From the NCBI RefSeq assembly GCF_000165425.1, contig NW_001799178.1:248001-312000 (forward strand): 64,000 nucleotides of DNA, read 5' to 3'. Shown here piece by piece: positions 37,354-50,340 of the stretch (position 1 is the stretch's first letter; each line of letters starts with the position of its first letter). Source of the DNA: Paramecium tetraurelia. Taxonomy: Eukaryota > Ciliophora > Oligohymenophorea > Peniculida > Parameciidae. A program made the translations under genes and the position numbers. The notes beneath the pieces are model-generated. The model was not told the origin of the DNA, did not search any database, and worked only from the letters and a program-made list of their open reading frames with translations.

Positions 37354-40030
37354 ATGTAAAGCAGAGTAAAAAAAAGAGATGATTCAAACAAAGAGATTAT
37401 GAATGTATTAATTGCAGAAGATGATTTGTTCTAAAGTACATGCATTTTTTACACTTTTATAGGGGTTGCTATAGTGGATTTATTATAATTATGTGGTTTT
37501 TAAGTTATTGCTTGCAAAAATGGATTAGAAGCAAGAGATGAACTTTTAAAAGGTGAAAATGAGTTTGATCTAATCCTTCTCGATTTATTGATGCCAGAAA
37601 TGGGAGGACTTGACTTATTAAAAATCATAAAAAGGTATTTAAAAATGATTACGTAGTATTGATAAATTAAAGGAAACTCCAGTGATTATGATGAGTGGAG
37701 ATGGGGAAACTGATATTGTGGCTGCATGTTTAGGAGCTGGAGCATTGAACTATTTAGTTAAGCCAGTAAACTTTAAGTAATTTTAAAGTCTGCAAGAATT
37801 AGTAAAAAAGAAACCTAAAAACAGAAATGTAATTTATTATTCTAAGTAGAACAATTCGAATGAAAAAGGTTTTTATGAAGTTGTTAGAGATTTGGGAAGA
37901 GGAGCTTTCGGCTGTGTTTAATTAGTAAGAAAAAGTACTGATTAAGAATTATATGCTATGAAGGTAAAATTTAAATGAATTTAGGTTATTCCAACTTCAT
38001 TTATGAATGAATAAGAAAAGAAAAATGCTGAGAATGAAGTGAGTTTGCTAAGAGTTCTAACTGCTCCAACAATCATTAAATATTATGAAAGCTTTGCAGA
38101 AAATGATTCATTAAATATCATTATGGAATATGCTGAGGGAGGATCATTAAATGAAAAAATCTCAGAGCATATTAGAGTTGGTTAAAAAATCCCCAAAGAT
38201 TAAATATTAGCTTGGATGGCATAATTAGTAATAGCAATTCATTTTATGCATTCTAAAAATATTCTTCATAGAGATATCAAAACCTAGAATATGTTTTTGA
38301 ATAAAGGTTTAAATTTAAATATATATTATTAGAATAAGTTATTAAATTGGGAGACTTTGGTATTTCCAAGGCATTAGGAACTCATGGAAATTTTGCATAA
38401 ACCTTTCTAGGAACTCCATATTTTATGCCTCCAGAGGTCATTAGAGGTGAACCATATGGAAAAAAAGCAGATATTTGGGCATTAGGTTGCGCTTTGTATG
38501 AATTGGTTATGTTAAAACGACCCTTTTAACATGATGTGATGCAAATTGTATTTGACATGATACAGAACAAACCTTATGATATGGATCCATCTGTAGACTC
38601 AGATCTTTAATAACTCATAGAAAAAACATTACAAAAGGACCCTAATAAAAGACCATTTGTAGAGGACTTGGCTAACATTCCTTGCATTGAGGAAAAAATC
38701 AACTAATTTTATATAGATCATCCAAATGAAAGTAAGGATATGATCTATTCTTAGCTAATTAAATATTTTTCAAAAAGTATTAACTTGGGTAAAATAATGA
38801 CGATGGAGGTAACTCTTAGAATCCAGAAGATAATTGTCTCATGGTTGTGGCTGCAATGATTGATAAAGTTTAACTTAGAAAAATAACTGTAGGGGTTGTA
38901 AATTAAATGTAAGTATAATTATATAAAATTAGTGAATAGATTGGAGTTTTAGGATCAGATATTCTTAGTTATCTTAAATAAAATTTTGATAAAAAAAATG
39001 AAACTGAATTACAGCAATTTGTATCAACTCTTCTTGAATAACATCTAATTATCCCACTCGACAATAATAATCAATAACTGATATCGACTTCTTATTATTC
39101 TTTTCCAATGTTCTTAGAATACATACCTGCAAATAATTATTAAGTATTTACCAGCAATTCTCAAGATATGATGTTTATTCTAAAAAAACTCATTAGGAAA
39201 TTTAAGGAATTCTAAAGAAAGATTACAGAAAAGAAATAACTAAGTTTTGAAGCATTTAATAAATACTTTAATGACTTTTTCTAACTAGTTCATCAAACAT
39301 TGGAACTCCAAAAAGCTACAATGATTGACTATTCTCCTTAAAAGAAACTTGCAGTGTATGTTAATATTTATTAATTAATGAGACTACATCAGTAAATTAT
39401 TTTCATATTGTAGATCATTATAATAGTATTATGTTCAAAACTTGCAAAAAAAGAAAGAATTAATTAATTAACCTTGCAACTTACTATAATAGATAATTAG
39501 TACTGTAATAGTTCCTCATCCCCTTTAATCAGAATTTGCATACTGTATTGGTGGTTAGATTACTACTTTAGGATAAATAAAGCATGGGATCTTGAGAGGA
39601 AACAAAAACACTGAGAATACTCATTTGCTTCCTAAGGATGATCCCAGAATCTTATAATAAGAAATAAAAGGAATTTTCATTTTATTTATTGAAGAATATT
39701 AGGATTAATAATCATAAATTACATAAGAATTGATCTTCTTAGATGAAGGGTAAGTTACTTAATACATCTATAAATAAATATAATAGTTTATTTCTAAAAA
39801 TGTAATACTTGATTTAGCTGAATAAGAGATAGTGATACACCCCTTATTACAAAGTAAATTATTTGTATATTTTAGAATACATGAGTGATTTTGGATCTTA
39901 AAGAAAGTTAATTGAATGGTTATTAGAAAATATTGAAGAGAGATAAGACAGTAAAAAGATTCTCAATTAATTTGATAATAAGGAGTTCTTCATTTTGTTT
40001 AAGGATCCCAATGTATTAACAAAGTATTGA
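37354..40030 (+). CDS. Receiver domain - Ser/Thr kinase - DEP-like - DUF547 protein, copy A (823 aa)
   Basis: Nine introns (27, 22, 21, 21, 26, 20, 24, 22, 22 nt) leave exactly 824 codons. Residues about 15-125 form a two-component receiver: acidic pair in VLIAEDD, phospho-acceptor Asp68 in [13 protein letters not shown], Ser98 in VIMMSGDGE and Lys120 in NYLVKP, all the canonical positions. From about 150 a complete kinase follows: GRGAFGCV loop, AMK lysine (180), [25 protein letters not shown] and [13 protein letters not shown], closest to NEK-type kinases. Then a DEP-like region ([30 protein letters not shown]) and a DUF547 domain (AVYVNIYQLMRLHQ; FAYCIGGQITTLGQIKHGIL; DDPRI). A phosphorelay signal could gate the kinase, but this is inference. 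No histidine kinase is nearby. Confidence 0.88.
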
Positions 40031-40733
40031 TAGATTATTACATATGTTAAGGCTAATTGCCCTATATATTTTATTAAAATTTGTGCTAATTAATCTTATC
40101 GAGTTTTGCTTATTGAAAATAAAAGAAAATACTCATGTATATAAAAAATGGAAGCCTGTCTTATTTAATTATCTTTGTCATTTTACTATGTAATTTTCTC
40201 AGGAAATTATAAAAATGGATGATTTTAAAAATTAGAATATTGCAATAATCAATATTTAAATATTTCGATAATGTAATGGGATATGTGCTTTTAATTTTTA
40301 TTTATTAATTCATTAAATTACATTTTATTTTAAAAAACCCTAGTAACACATATAATTATAATTTGACTCTATTATAAGGTTATAAGGTTTGGAAATCTGT
40401 GAGAAATTATTGAGGAATTTGTTGGAAATAAGATCAAATAACATGAATGATAGGCAACGGAGATGAGAATTAAGAATAGCGAATCAATTTGAAGGCTAAG
40501 AAAATTTATGTTAATAATCTAAAATTAATTTTTTAGTTTATATTAAAAATTTGTTTAAATCCTTGTATAAAATTTAAACATCATAAATGCTTGAATATTT
40601 TATATATATAATATAGTTTTTGTATTGAGATGATCTCAATTGTAATAAAATTCTGACAGTTTATTAAAACAGAAAAATGAATGATTTAAAAGTATATTCT
40701 AGTCTTGAATTGAATTAATTATTAAATAATTTT
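40031..40733. other. Spacer between the tandem paralogues
   Basis: AT-rich, no supported gene. It should hold the terminator of copy A and the promoter of copy B. Confidence 0.5.
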
Positions 40734-43417
40734 ATGTAAAGGGTGAAAAGAGATGAACAAGCTAAAGAAGTTATAAATGTGCTCCTAGCCGAAGATGCTC
40801 CCATCTAAAGTCTTAATTGCAATTTATCTTATAGGGATTGCATTAATTGATTTATTACAATTATGCAATTATCAAGTAGTGGCATGCGAAACTGGTATTT
40901 AAGCAAGGGATGAACTTCTGAAAACGGAAAATGAATTTGATTTGATACTGTTGGATTTAGGTCTTCCCGAAATGACCGGTTTAGAACTTTTGCAAATTAT
41001 AAAAGCGTAAATTTTTTATATGAGAATCAAGTATTGACAAATTGAAAGACGTTCCAGTGATAATGATGAGTGGTGATGATGAGACAGAAACAGTGGCTGC
41101 TTGTTTAAATGCAGGAGCAGAAGATTATATGGTCAAACCTGTCAATTTTAAAAAACTTTAAGGGCTTTAAACATTCGTAAAAAAAAAGCCCAAGTAACGA
41201 AATGTATAAAAATTATCTAAACTTTTCTTAGAACAACTAAAACGAAAAAGGATATTATACAATAGTTAGAAATATAGGCAAAGGAGCCTCTGGTTCTGTT
41301 GAATTAGTAAGAAAAAGTACTGATTAAGAATTATATGCTATGAAGGTAAAATTTCAATTAATTTAGGTTATTCCAACCTTTTTCATGAATGAATAGGAAA
41401 GAAAAAATGCTGAAAATGAAGTGAGTTTGCTAAGAGTCCTAACTGCTCCAACAATCATTAAATATTATGAAAGTTTTACTGAAAATGAATCTTTAAATAT
41501 AATCATGGAATATGCTGAGGGAGGATCTCTTACAGAAAAAATATCTGAATATTCAAGATATGGAAGTTAAGTGCCCAAGGATCAAATATTAGCTTGGATG
41601 GCATAATTAGTAGTAGCAATTCATTTTATGCATTCTAAAAATATTCTTCATAGAGATATTAAAACTTAGAATATGTTTTTGAATAAAGGTTTAAATTTAA
41701 ATATATATTATTAGAATAAGTTATTAAATTGGGAGACTTTGGTATTTCAAAGGCATTAGGAACTCATGCCAATTTCGCATAAACCTTCCTAGGAACACCT
41801 TATTTTATGTCACCCGAGGTCATTAGAGGTGAACCATATGGGAAAAAATCTGACATATGGGCCTTAGGTTGCGCTTTGTATGAATTGGTTATGTTAAAAC
41901 GACCCTTTTAACATGATAATATTTAAATTATTTTCGAAATGATACAGAATAAACCTTACGATATGGATCCATCAGTTGACTTAGATCTTCAATAACTAAT
42001 AGAAAAAACACTATAGAAGGATCCCAATAATAGGCCTACTGTTGAAGATTTAGCAGCAATCCCCTGCATTGAAGAAAAAATCAATTAATTTTATAAGGAT
42101 CATCCAAATGAGAGTACTTAATTATCGATTTTTCCTAGCAAATTTAATCTCGGTCAAAAGATTGCAATTAGGCCCATAATTACAGCCAGAAACAACAGAA
42201 TAAGTTTAAGATGAAAATTATATTGCTATTTCTGCTGATATGATAGAGAAAATTTAATTAAGAAAAGTAGTATATGGATTCGTCAATTAAATGTATTCTA
42301 TCTTTTTAAGTTTAGTGAATATATAGGTGTTTTAGGTTAAGATATTTTAAATTATCTTTAAAAAGCTTGCAAAAATTAGTTAGAAATTTAATAAGTTAGT
42401 TAATAGTTATTAGAATCCTAACTTATCATACCCTTAGAATCCCAAAAGGATATAACACCTAATCAATATTATTCTTTCCCAATTTTCCTTTAATTTATAG
42501 CAGCAAATAATTATTAAAAATATACTGGAAGTTCTATCGATCTTATGGAAATCTCCGAAAAACTAATTAAAAAATTCAGAGAATTCCAAAAGAAATTTGT
42601 AGATAAGAATACCATAAAGGAAGAAATTTTAGAATAAGGGTTTAAGGAGTACTTTCAGTTAGTTCAAGAAACAACTTAATTACAAAAATCTACAATTATT
42701 GATTACTCTTAAGAAAAGCAATTAGCAGCTTATGTGAATTTATTTTAAATAATGAGATTTCATCAGTAAAATTTAATATTTATATGTTTAGATCATTAAA
42801 TTAATATTATGTTAATAAGCTCCAGTAAAAAGGAGTAATAGAAGAACCTAAATCAATCTTAAAAACCATTATAGGTTCTATTTTACCTCCGCATCCAAAA
42901 ATAGTAGATTTTGCTTATTCAATAAACAAATTAATTACTACTTTGCCTTAAATTAAACATGGAATATTGAGAAAAAATAAACCTGCTCCAAATTTTCATT
43001 CCTTACCAAATAATGATCCAAGAATCCTAACTGTAGATACTAGGGGAGTAATCTTTATTTTTACTGATGAATACTAAGATGCTAATGTTAGTTTAATTAC
43101 TGAACTGCAATTCTTAGATGAAAAATCAGTTTAATAGTTTATTCAAAATCATATTAAATAGTTTATACTGCGAAATGTCTGCCTTGACATTATTGAATAG
43201 GAAATTATAATACATCCTTTATGTTAAAGTATTAAGCCTAAACTAATTTTTAGCTTATCTAAGTGATTTTGGGTCTGAGAAATAGTTGTTTGAATGGTTA
43301 TTAGTAAGAATGGATGATGGGTACAATAAGGAAAAACTCTTACATTAGTATGATTAGTAGGATTTTTATATAAGATTCAAAAATCCTAACGAGTAGAAAA
43401 AGTAACCAAAAAATTGA
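40734..43417 (+). CDS. Receiver domain - Ser/Thr kinase - DEP-like - DUF547 protein, copy B (821 aa)
   Basis: Tandem paralogue of copy A with the same start (ATG TAA AG...), the same nine intron positions (25, 25, 28, 21, 26, 19, 23, 26, 25 nt) and exactly 822 codons. The receiver keeps its key residues: VLLAEDA, Asp66 in [13 protein letters not shown], Ser96 in VIMMSGDDE, Lys118 in DYMVKP. Kinase motifs are [36 protein letters not shown] and [11 protein letters not shown]-like ([20 protein letters not shown]) and DUF547 ([32 protein letters not shown]) follow. The two copies differ widely in the receiver and C-terminal parts but are nearly identical at DNA level over parts of the kinase, including intron 5. 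Both look functional. Confidence 0.88.
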
Positions 43418-43579
43418 ATAGTTTAAAATAAAAATAACATATTACACTACTCATTTTTTTAACTTACATTCCAAGCATTCTTTGTTATTATTTATCCAAA
43501 TTGACTCATTTTGAGTATTTGGTGAAGTTGGATATTTAAATTTAATTGCTATATACAAAAATTTATATGAATTAAATAA

Positions 43580-46500
43580 TCACAACTTTAAAAATGAAGC
43601 ATGAATAAAGTTATTTCTATATATCAAACTTAATCTTCGGCCAGCCTCTTAAGGATTCAATACCAATAATTATCTAATGTATGGAATCTTTAATTCTACC
43701 TAATTAACATCCAATTTTCTGGATATAGAACTAGTTTAACTAAAGATTCTAACTTGAAATACATCGTTATATAAATATATAGCTATGAAAAGCATTTTAT
43801 GCTTCATGAATGCTCCTTTATAAAGTAGTTAATATTTGATATATTTTAAATCATTAAATTTATTGACTTTCATACCTTCTTGATTACTAGGTATACATTA
43901 GTCAATCTAATAATGTAAATATAAAGAATGGCACTATTTATAGACTTGAACCTACTTGCCTCTTATATTTAAGGGAACATCTATAGTTTTGCAAGTCTCA
44001 TAAGAATGAATTCGCAGTCTTATAGGCTGCCATCTAAAAGATTGTTAAATTTCAAGGCATGGAATATAACACAAGAAATTACAAGTTCTATCATTGCAAT
44101 ATACTAATTCTGTTACAACAGTTTTGAAATTGTCCAATATAATTAAATTTTCATTTATGTTCATCTACTTAATTATTTCCATCCATAACTTTTTCTCAAA
44201 TACACTATTAGATTTAGATAATAACAATTTATCATATAGCCAGCATTATTTATTTATGTCATCCCCTTAAGATTCATCCATTGATTGATTAAGTTGTAAT
44301 GTTGATTATCTCTAAATAACACTTAAACCTGAGAAATTAGAAGTAACAGATCTCTTAAGAACCTTCTTTGATTCATTAATCTATTTAATATAAAGTTTTG
44401 TTCTATTTCTAAAAGTGTCAGGTGCCTTAATAATTAGGGAATAAATCTTATGAATTTCATTCAACTTCCAAGGTCTGAAGAATTAATCTATAACCTCAAA
44501 GGGTTATTCTGGAAATATTGAATCTAAAAAGTATTAGTTCATGATTAAAAAATCTGATCTGTGAATTGTAAAGTAAAATCTTCTACAAGTATTTTAGTTG
44601 TAGAGATATATTTAAAAATAGTTTTTGATCAAAGAGACTATTATTATAAAGTAGTGTTTATCAATTCTTCTCACCTATTTATATACTACTCTTGAATGGG
44701 ATTTTTATCCTATTACCAGATTATTGTCGTGATATTAATTTGATAATAGAAATTGCTTACGTATTTAATTTTGTGTGATAGGCATTAATTCTAATTTGGA
44801 ATAAGTCTAGGTGGCTTTTAGAACGAATTACTTACATAAAGTATAGATCAATTTAATAGGATCTTCTTAATTAATTTAATATATAAAGAGATGAGACTTG
44901 CTCTTGTTTCCAGTTGGCATTATTCTCATTAACATTATATTAGAATATATCTTTGCAGAGACAAAGACACAACCAATTGATTTAATTTTTGTTTAAATAA
45001 AATATTGTTTCGCTTAAGCAAACTTGTCTTGCATAAATAGAAATCTTGGATCCTTCGATTAAGAAGAACGATTCTCATTTTGATAGAGTTGGAACCCCAC
45101 TAGAGTTTTTTTTAGTTTCATTTTATAATTTAAAATGTGCTAACGCATACTTCTTTCAATTTGGAACAAATGAGCCCATTTTTCTGTTTATTCAGATTTA
45201 AGGAAAAAGGATATCTTTTTAGAGCTGTTATAATATACTAATAGATGTGCTTTTGCTTAAGCATTTCTAAAGTCTTGATGTATTTTCCTTTCATCTGATA
45301 AAATACTCAATTTAGCACCTATCGGTTTGTAAATGGATTAATTTTTTCGAATGAGAAATACTGAATTGAAATGAGGAAACAACGTAATATCCTTTGCATT
45401 AATCGTTTGTTCATTTGTTCTAGAGATATGTTTATTCATATCTTCATGAGACATAATTAGCCTATAGGGAAATTTGGGTTTCCTTGGTTGCTCACGGTCT
45501 TGCAACATAAACTTACCATTTTCATTTCTTAGGAGATAACATTTGGGCAAGTAATTTTGATAAAAAACATAACTATTATTATTTAAGACTCCAAGTATAA
45601 ACACAATATCAATAAGGGGTTGTCTTTTATATTCTTCTATTAATTCAACATCATCTGATATTTGGCTATTACTTACCTCTGATACTTCTTTGAGCCCTTC
45701 TTCAACAAATTCCAAGGATTGTATTATATGATATAGTCTCTTATTTACTCTATAGACTTTATTTAACTTTTTTTAATATGTGTTATCAGTCTCATTTTAT
45801 TTGATTTAAATTCTACAATTTGTAATTTATAACTTTTGTTATAATATATTTTACAATTCTATTAAATCAATCATGTATCCTGTCCTGCCAACAGAGAAAT
45901 TTAAAAAATTTTTCAATTATATGTCAAGCTCATCTTCCCAAAGATCTTTACCAAATACTTATTTTAATTGTAATTTATTGGACAGGGTTAGATAATAAAA
46001 TTACTTATCAATTTTAACTATTTATATTAAAATTAAGTAATCTTCTGTGTAAATCGGTTTATATTCCAACTAATCAAATTTATTTGTTGATAATTCTTGT
46101 CTAAAATGATAATGAGACTCAGTTAAAATCTTTTTGATAATTGGAGCTGGGGCAGGATAGTAATCAACAGGAGGAGTATTAAGTTTGAATTCTGGAAATA
46201 ATCTTTGCAAATAATCCTGTGTTTCTAAAGTAAATATATCTATTAATTAAGGAGGAGCCTCCTATGGACCTAAGTTTTTCCAGTTTGACTTGAGAGTATG
46301 TTTTAATAAAGGTTAAATGATAGGAGTTTCAGGCCCCAGAATTAATTATCGAGATTGTAATTCATTACCTATTATAATGCCAGTATCTTTCAAAGATACA
46401 TATGGGCTATCTCTTTAATTAAGTACCTGAGATTCACTATCTTAACTTGGAGACACTGCCTCTCTAATGGTTCTTTATTTTCTGTCTTAAGCAATAAACA

Positions 46501-49033
46501 AATGCTTATCTTTATTCCTTTTTCGATGTCTCTTTTTACTTAAAATTGGTTTTCTTTCTTGATTTAAAATTTCATAATCTTGATATTGAAAATATTAATT
46601 AATTCTTTCTAATTTTTTCTTATAAATAGAATTGTTATGTTATTGAATCGAAACCTGATGATTCTGTGAAACTGACTTAAATTTATAACCATTCATGGTC
46701 TTAATGTAACTTTTTCTTTTAATTAAAAAAAGGACTTTAGACAAGAGTTATTGATAATATTAAATATCTTCTTATTGTTATATTCTTCGTTTTTTGGTTT
46801 GATCATTGTTAACATTTTACCTTTTTTGATCTAGGACCGTTGTATTGCCCTTACTTACTCTATAGAGTGTTTACTCCTTCCTGTTCTCGATCCACTCACT
46901 CAATAAATCTTCTTGAGTCAGATATATAGTTAGTAATTAATCAAACAAATTCATCATGTCATCATAAGCTTTTATTTCTCTATAATGTTCAAAAAGTGTA
47001 TCTATAATAAACCTAAATTAAATCTTTCTTGTATGATTTGAAATTTCAATAGATCCAATCATTTGAAAGGCTGATTACCGTTTAAGATTAAAGAGATTAT
47101 TTTTTATCTGTTCCAAATTAATTTGATGATACTCCTCATTTTTTGATGATTTTTATAAAAATTATCCTCTAATTCTAGGATTTTCAAGAATCCATTTGGA
47201 TGTTTCAAAATCTGTGAATAATTTATCATAAAAATGAATGGGATACCATTCCATTGTATCTGCCGATTACAATAACTTATATATGATTTTATTGGCTTCA
47301 TTTTCAAGAAGTTTTTACTCCACAAGATCTTAAAAAGTATTGGATCTGCTCAAAAATTGTTATTATTTATTGTTTATCATAACTCTATTAGGTGAATGCT
47401 GATGTTTCCGTTCTAAGAACTCATTTTTTTGTTTTTTAGAAACTTGAACATAGGTTTTAAGCTTCCCTTTAATCTTCTCAACAGCCTCTAACAATATATC
47501 CATAGTATGAGTTTCCAAATATTTAGCAATAATTGAATCATGAGGAGAGTATGTTTTTATTGGTTCTTCACTTTCAGATGATACAATTTTGTTTTCCTCT
47601 TACTTAGTGATATCTTCATCATTATCGTTTGTTAGAGTACTTATTATTGGCTTTGTGAAGAGGGTAGTTGTTTAAATTTCAGGAGCTAAAATTTTCCTTT
47701 AGGAAATTCTCTCAATTTTTTAAGTACTAGGATAGCCAGGTAGTTTCTTGATATCTACTTTTGTCGTTATGTTATTTCTAGAAGGTTCTCTAATTTAGAG
47801 TCGAGATGGAATAGTTAGTTGAACTTAGTAAGTTGAGGTAGTTTAATTAGAAATTTCCTATTTTACAAATTCGACCCGCTTAAATTATTTGACTTCATAT
47901 TATGGCCGAGCAATTAGTAATTCATTAATGACATTGGGAATTTGAGTATCTTCTAGATTCTTTAGAGTGCTTTGGTCTAAAGAAAGTATTTTAGTATGAA
48001 ACCTCTCAGTATTTTTTTTGGATAAAATTGAGACACCCTAAGTAGGACTAGTTAGCTTAGAAGTGCATTAAGAACTTGTAGGTCTTTTCGATTGATTCTT
48101 AATAATGAATAAAGACTATATGGGAGCATCTTTACTTAGAAGAGTAGGTTTGCTAATAGATGAAGGTGTGGTTAGTTTATCTGCTTTATCTACTTTTTTA
48201 GTAAGCTTTGGAGCTCTAGCTGAGTCTACATCAATAATATAATTGTTATGTGCAGTTACTTTAGGTCGAAAAGATTAGAGAATTTCTTCACGAGCTGTTA
48301 TTTAAATTGGTTAGGGTTGCTCTTCCTCTTCCTCATCCAGGCTTTGGATTTCAATATTTACAGATATCTTATCATTTAATATTTCATACAATCGTTTATA
48401 TTCTTGAGTTCTCTTCTCATTCATCCCAAGTAATTCTTCAGATAGATGATAGCATTAAAAATATAATTATGCTGCTTCCCTGTCTTTATTCTAATTATGA
48501 TAAATTTTGGCTTAGAATGAGAGTGCTTGTAATAAAATTAATTAAAACTTTTCAGGGAACTGCTTATAGAGATAAAAAGTCAAACCAATTTCCTACATTA
48601 GGTTCAGCAACTTCTCATTCAAGAGCACAATATTTTAAATTTTGCTAAGTCGACCATTCTCTATGATATGATTCAAGATTTGGATTTATGTCATAATAAT
48701 GCTTCTTTGATTTGTTTTTTACAAGGGAAGCAATTGTATTAGTAGATTGTAGGCAGATTTATTCTTATGCCAAAATTCATGATACTCTGCATACAACATG
48801 TAAGTAGAATATTTTACATTTAGTAACTCCTCCATATCTAATTTAGAGGCCAATTAAATGGCTCTTTAAAAGTATTTTTCACCCTACTGATTCTGTAATA
48901 TTTATTATTGACCTGTTTGATTTAGAGCCTCTATTAGAGTCACACATGATTGAATTGTATTTGGAGCATTTTTGCCAAACTCAGTAAGAGCATCCAAATA
49001 AGAACGCTCAAGTTGAAGGAGTGACAATTTCAT
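43580..49033 (-). CDS. Intronless 1817-residue protein of unknown function
   Basis: A single uninterrupted frame of exactly 1818 codons with TGA as the stop at 43580-43582, far longer than chance allows. The N-terminus starts MKLSLLQLERSYLDALTEF and has helical, TPR-like pairs (QGEKYFQRAIQLASKLDM; NKDREAAQLYFQCYHLSEEL). A Ser/Thr/Pro/Lys-rich middle follows (RAPKLTKKVDKADKLTTPS), then mixed charged and globular segments (SILSDERKIHQDFRNAQAKA; FPEQPFEVIDQFFRPWKLNE). No enzyme motif or named domain was recognised. It may be a cilium or cytoskeleton scaffold, but nothing in the sequence proves it. The lack of introns contrasts with most neighbours. Confidence 0.8.
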
Positions 49034-50340
49034 AAATATTTTTATTATAAAATTCAATGTATATTTAATTGCCAATAATTTATCTCCCTTTCAAGTTTAC
49101 TACTGTTAAATTGCCTTTTAACTAAATGCAAAGTAATGAATTAGCAAGAATAATTAAACATGCATTTAAAGAGAAATTTATAGTAATTTCACTTAAAATT
49201 GATGTAATAATGCAAATACTAGCATTCAAAAAATTATAAATTATAAAGGCAATTTCATAAAAATCAAACAAAAATAGGATAATTCATTACTATTCTTTCT
49301 CTTTTATTAATTAATGTTCAATGTCTTAATAAAGTAATCTTGAAATTTCATTAGTTAGTTTTGCTTGGCTAATTCAGTATATTTTCCTTTCCACATATCA
49401 AGTTTCTATGTTTAATGATTTTATTATAAAAACTTCATTTTCTACATTCTGTGGAGTTTAACATTAATGAAATAAATTATTTCAGTTTTTTTATCAGAAT
49501 CGTTTACAGCAGAAAAATTATAAAGATAATATACAGTACTATTTTTATTATTACGTTTCAACTACATATTTAGGTATTTTTCCTTTATAAATACGAATAT
49601 GGTTAAAGCAATTGAATTTAAAATTGGCCTACTCCTATAATTTGAATTATTCTACTAATTTAGAATAATTTTTTTATAAATTTTGAATGCAATTTGAATG
49701 CTTCTAAATCATATAAATGTTTTTATTAAATAACTCTTAATGGAAAGAAAATCTTTATTGATTTTAAATTTAATATTTAGATTAGAAAAAGGAAAAAGGA
49801 AGAACAATAATAAATCTCTTAGTATTTAGTCTATTTATTAATATTCACTATTTTTAATATTCTAATATATTTTTATTTTATTTATTTAATTTTTTTAGAT
49901 TTAGAATTGCTAATAATTTTATCTAGAATAATTATTGTGCAGCAGATATTTATTTTTAAATTATTATAAATTTGAGTTGTTATCTTTTTAAATGTATATT
50001 TATGATGTCGAATTGCAAATTATAATTGATCACAATATATTTTTTTACTGAAGATAACTATTTGGAAGTATACAATTTTCAATTTATTTCCCTAACGCAT
50101 TTATGTTAAGCCATTAAAAAATTAAATCTCATTAAGAAACCTTTATTTCCATAATTTTCTATAACATTTAGATGATTAATTAATTGAATTCATATTATTC
50201 TATGGAAACAAATGATATGTAATTTATCATTGAAACTATAACGGTCCAACCCGAAAGAAACCTATAATTATATCTCACAACTATAACTATTACGTGGAAT
50301 GTGTGAGTTAAACATTATTAATTTAGTAATATAAAAATTA
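49034..50340. other. Longest empty stretch of the window (about 1.3 kb)
   Basis: Very AT-rich. No ciliate-code frame with recognisable protein, no RNA gene and no repeat array was seen. It separates two minus-strand genes, so it holds the promoter of the 1817-residue gene and the 3' side of the transporter is at its right edge. Confidence 0.5.

Noticed and set aside
45338-45715. Minus-strand ORF considered as a separate 125-residue gene
   Set aside because: With TAA and TAG read as glutamine it is an internal part of the continuous 1818-codon frame 49033-43580.
48307-48648. Plus-strand 113-residue ORF
   Set aside because: Antisense shadow of the same 1817-residue protein.
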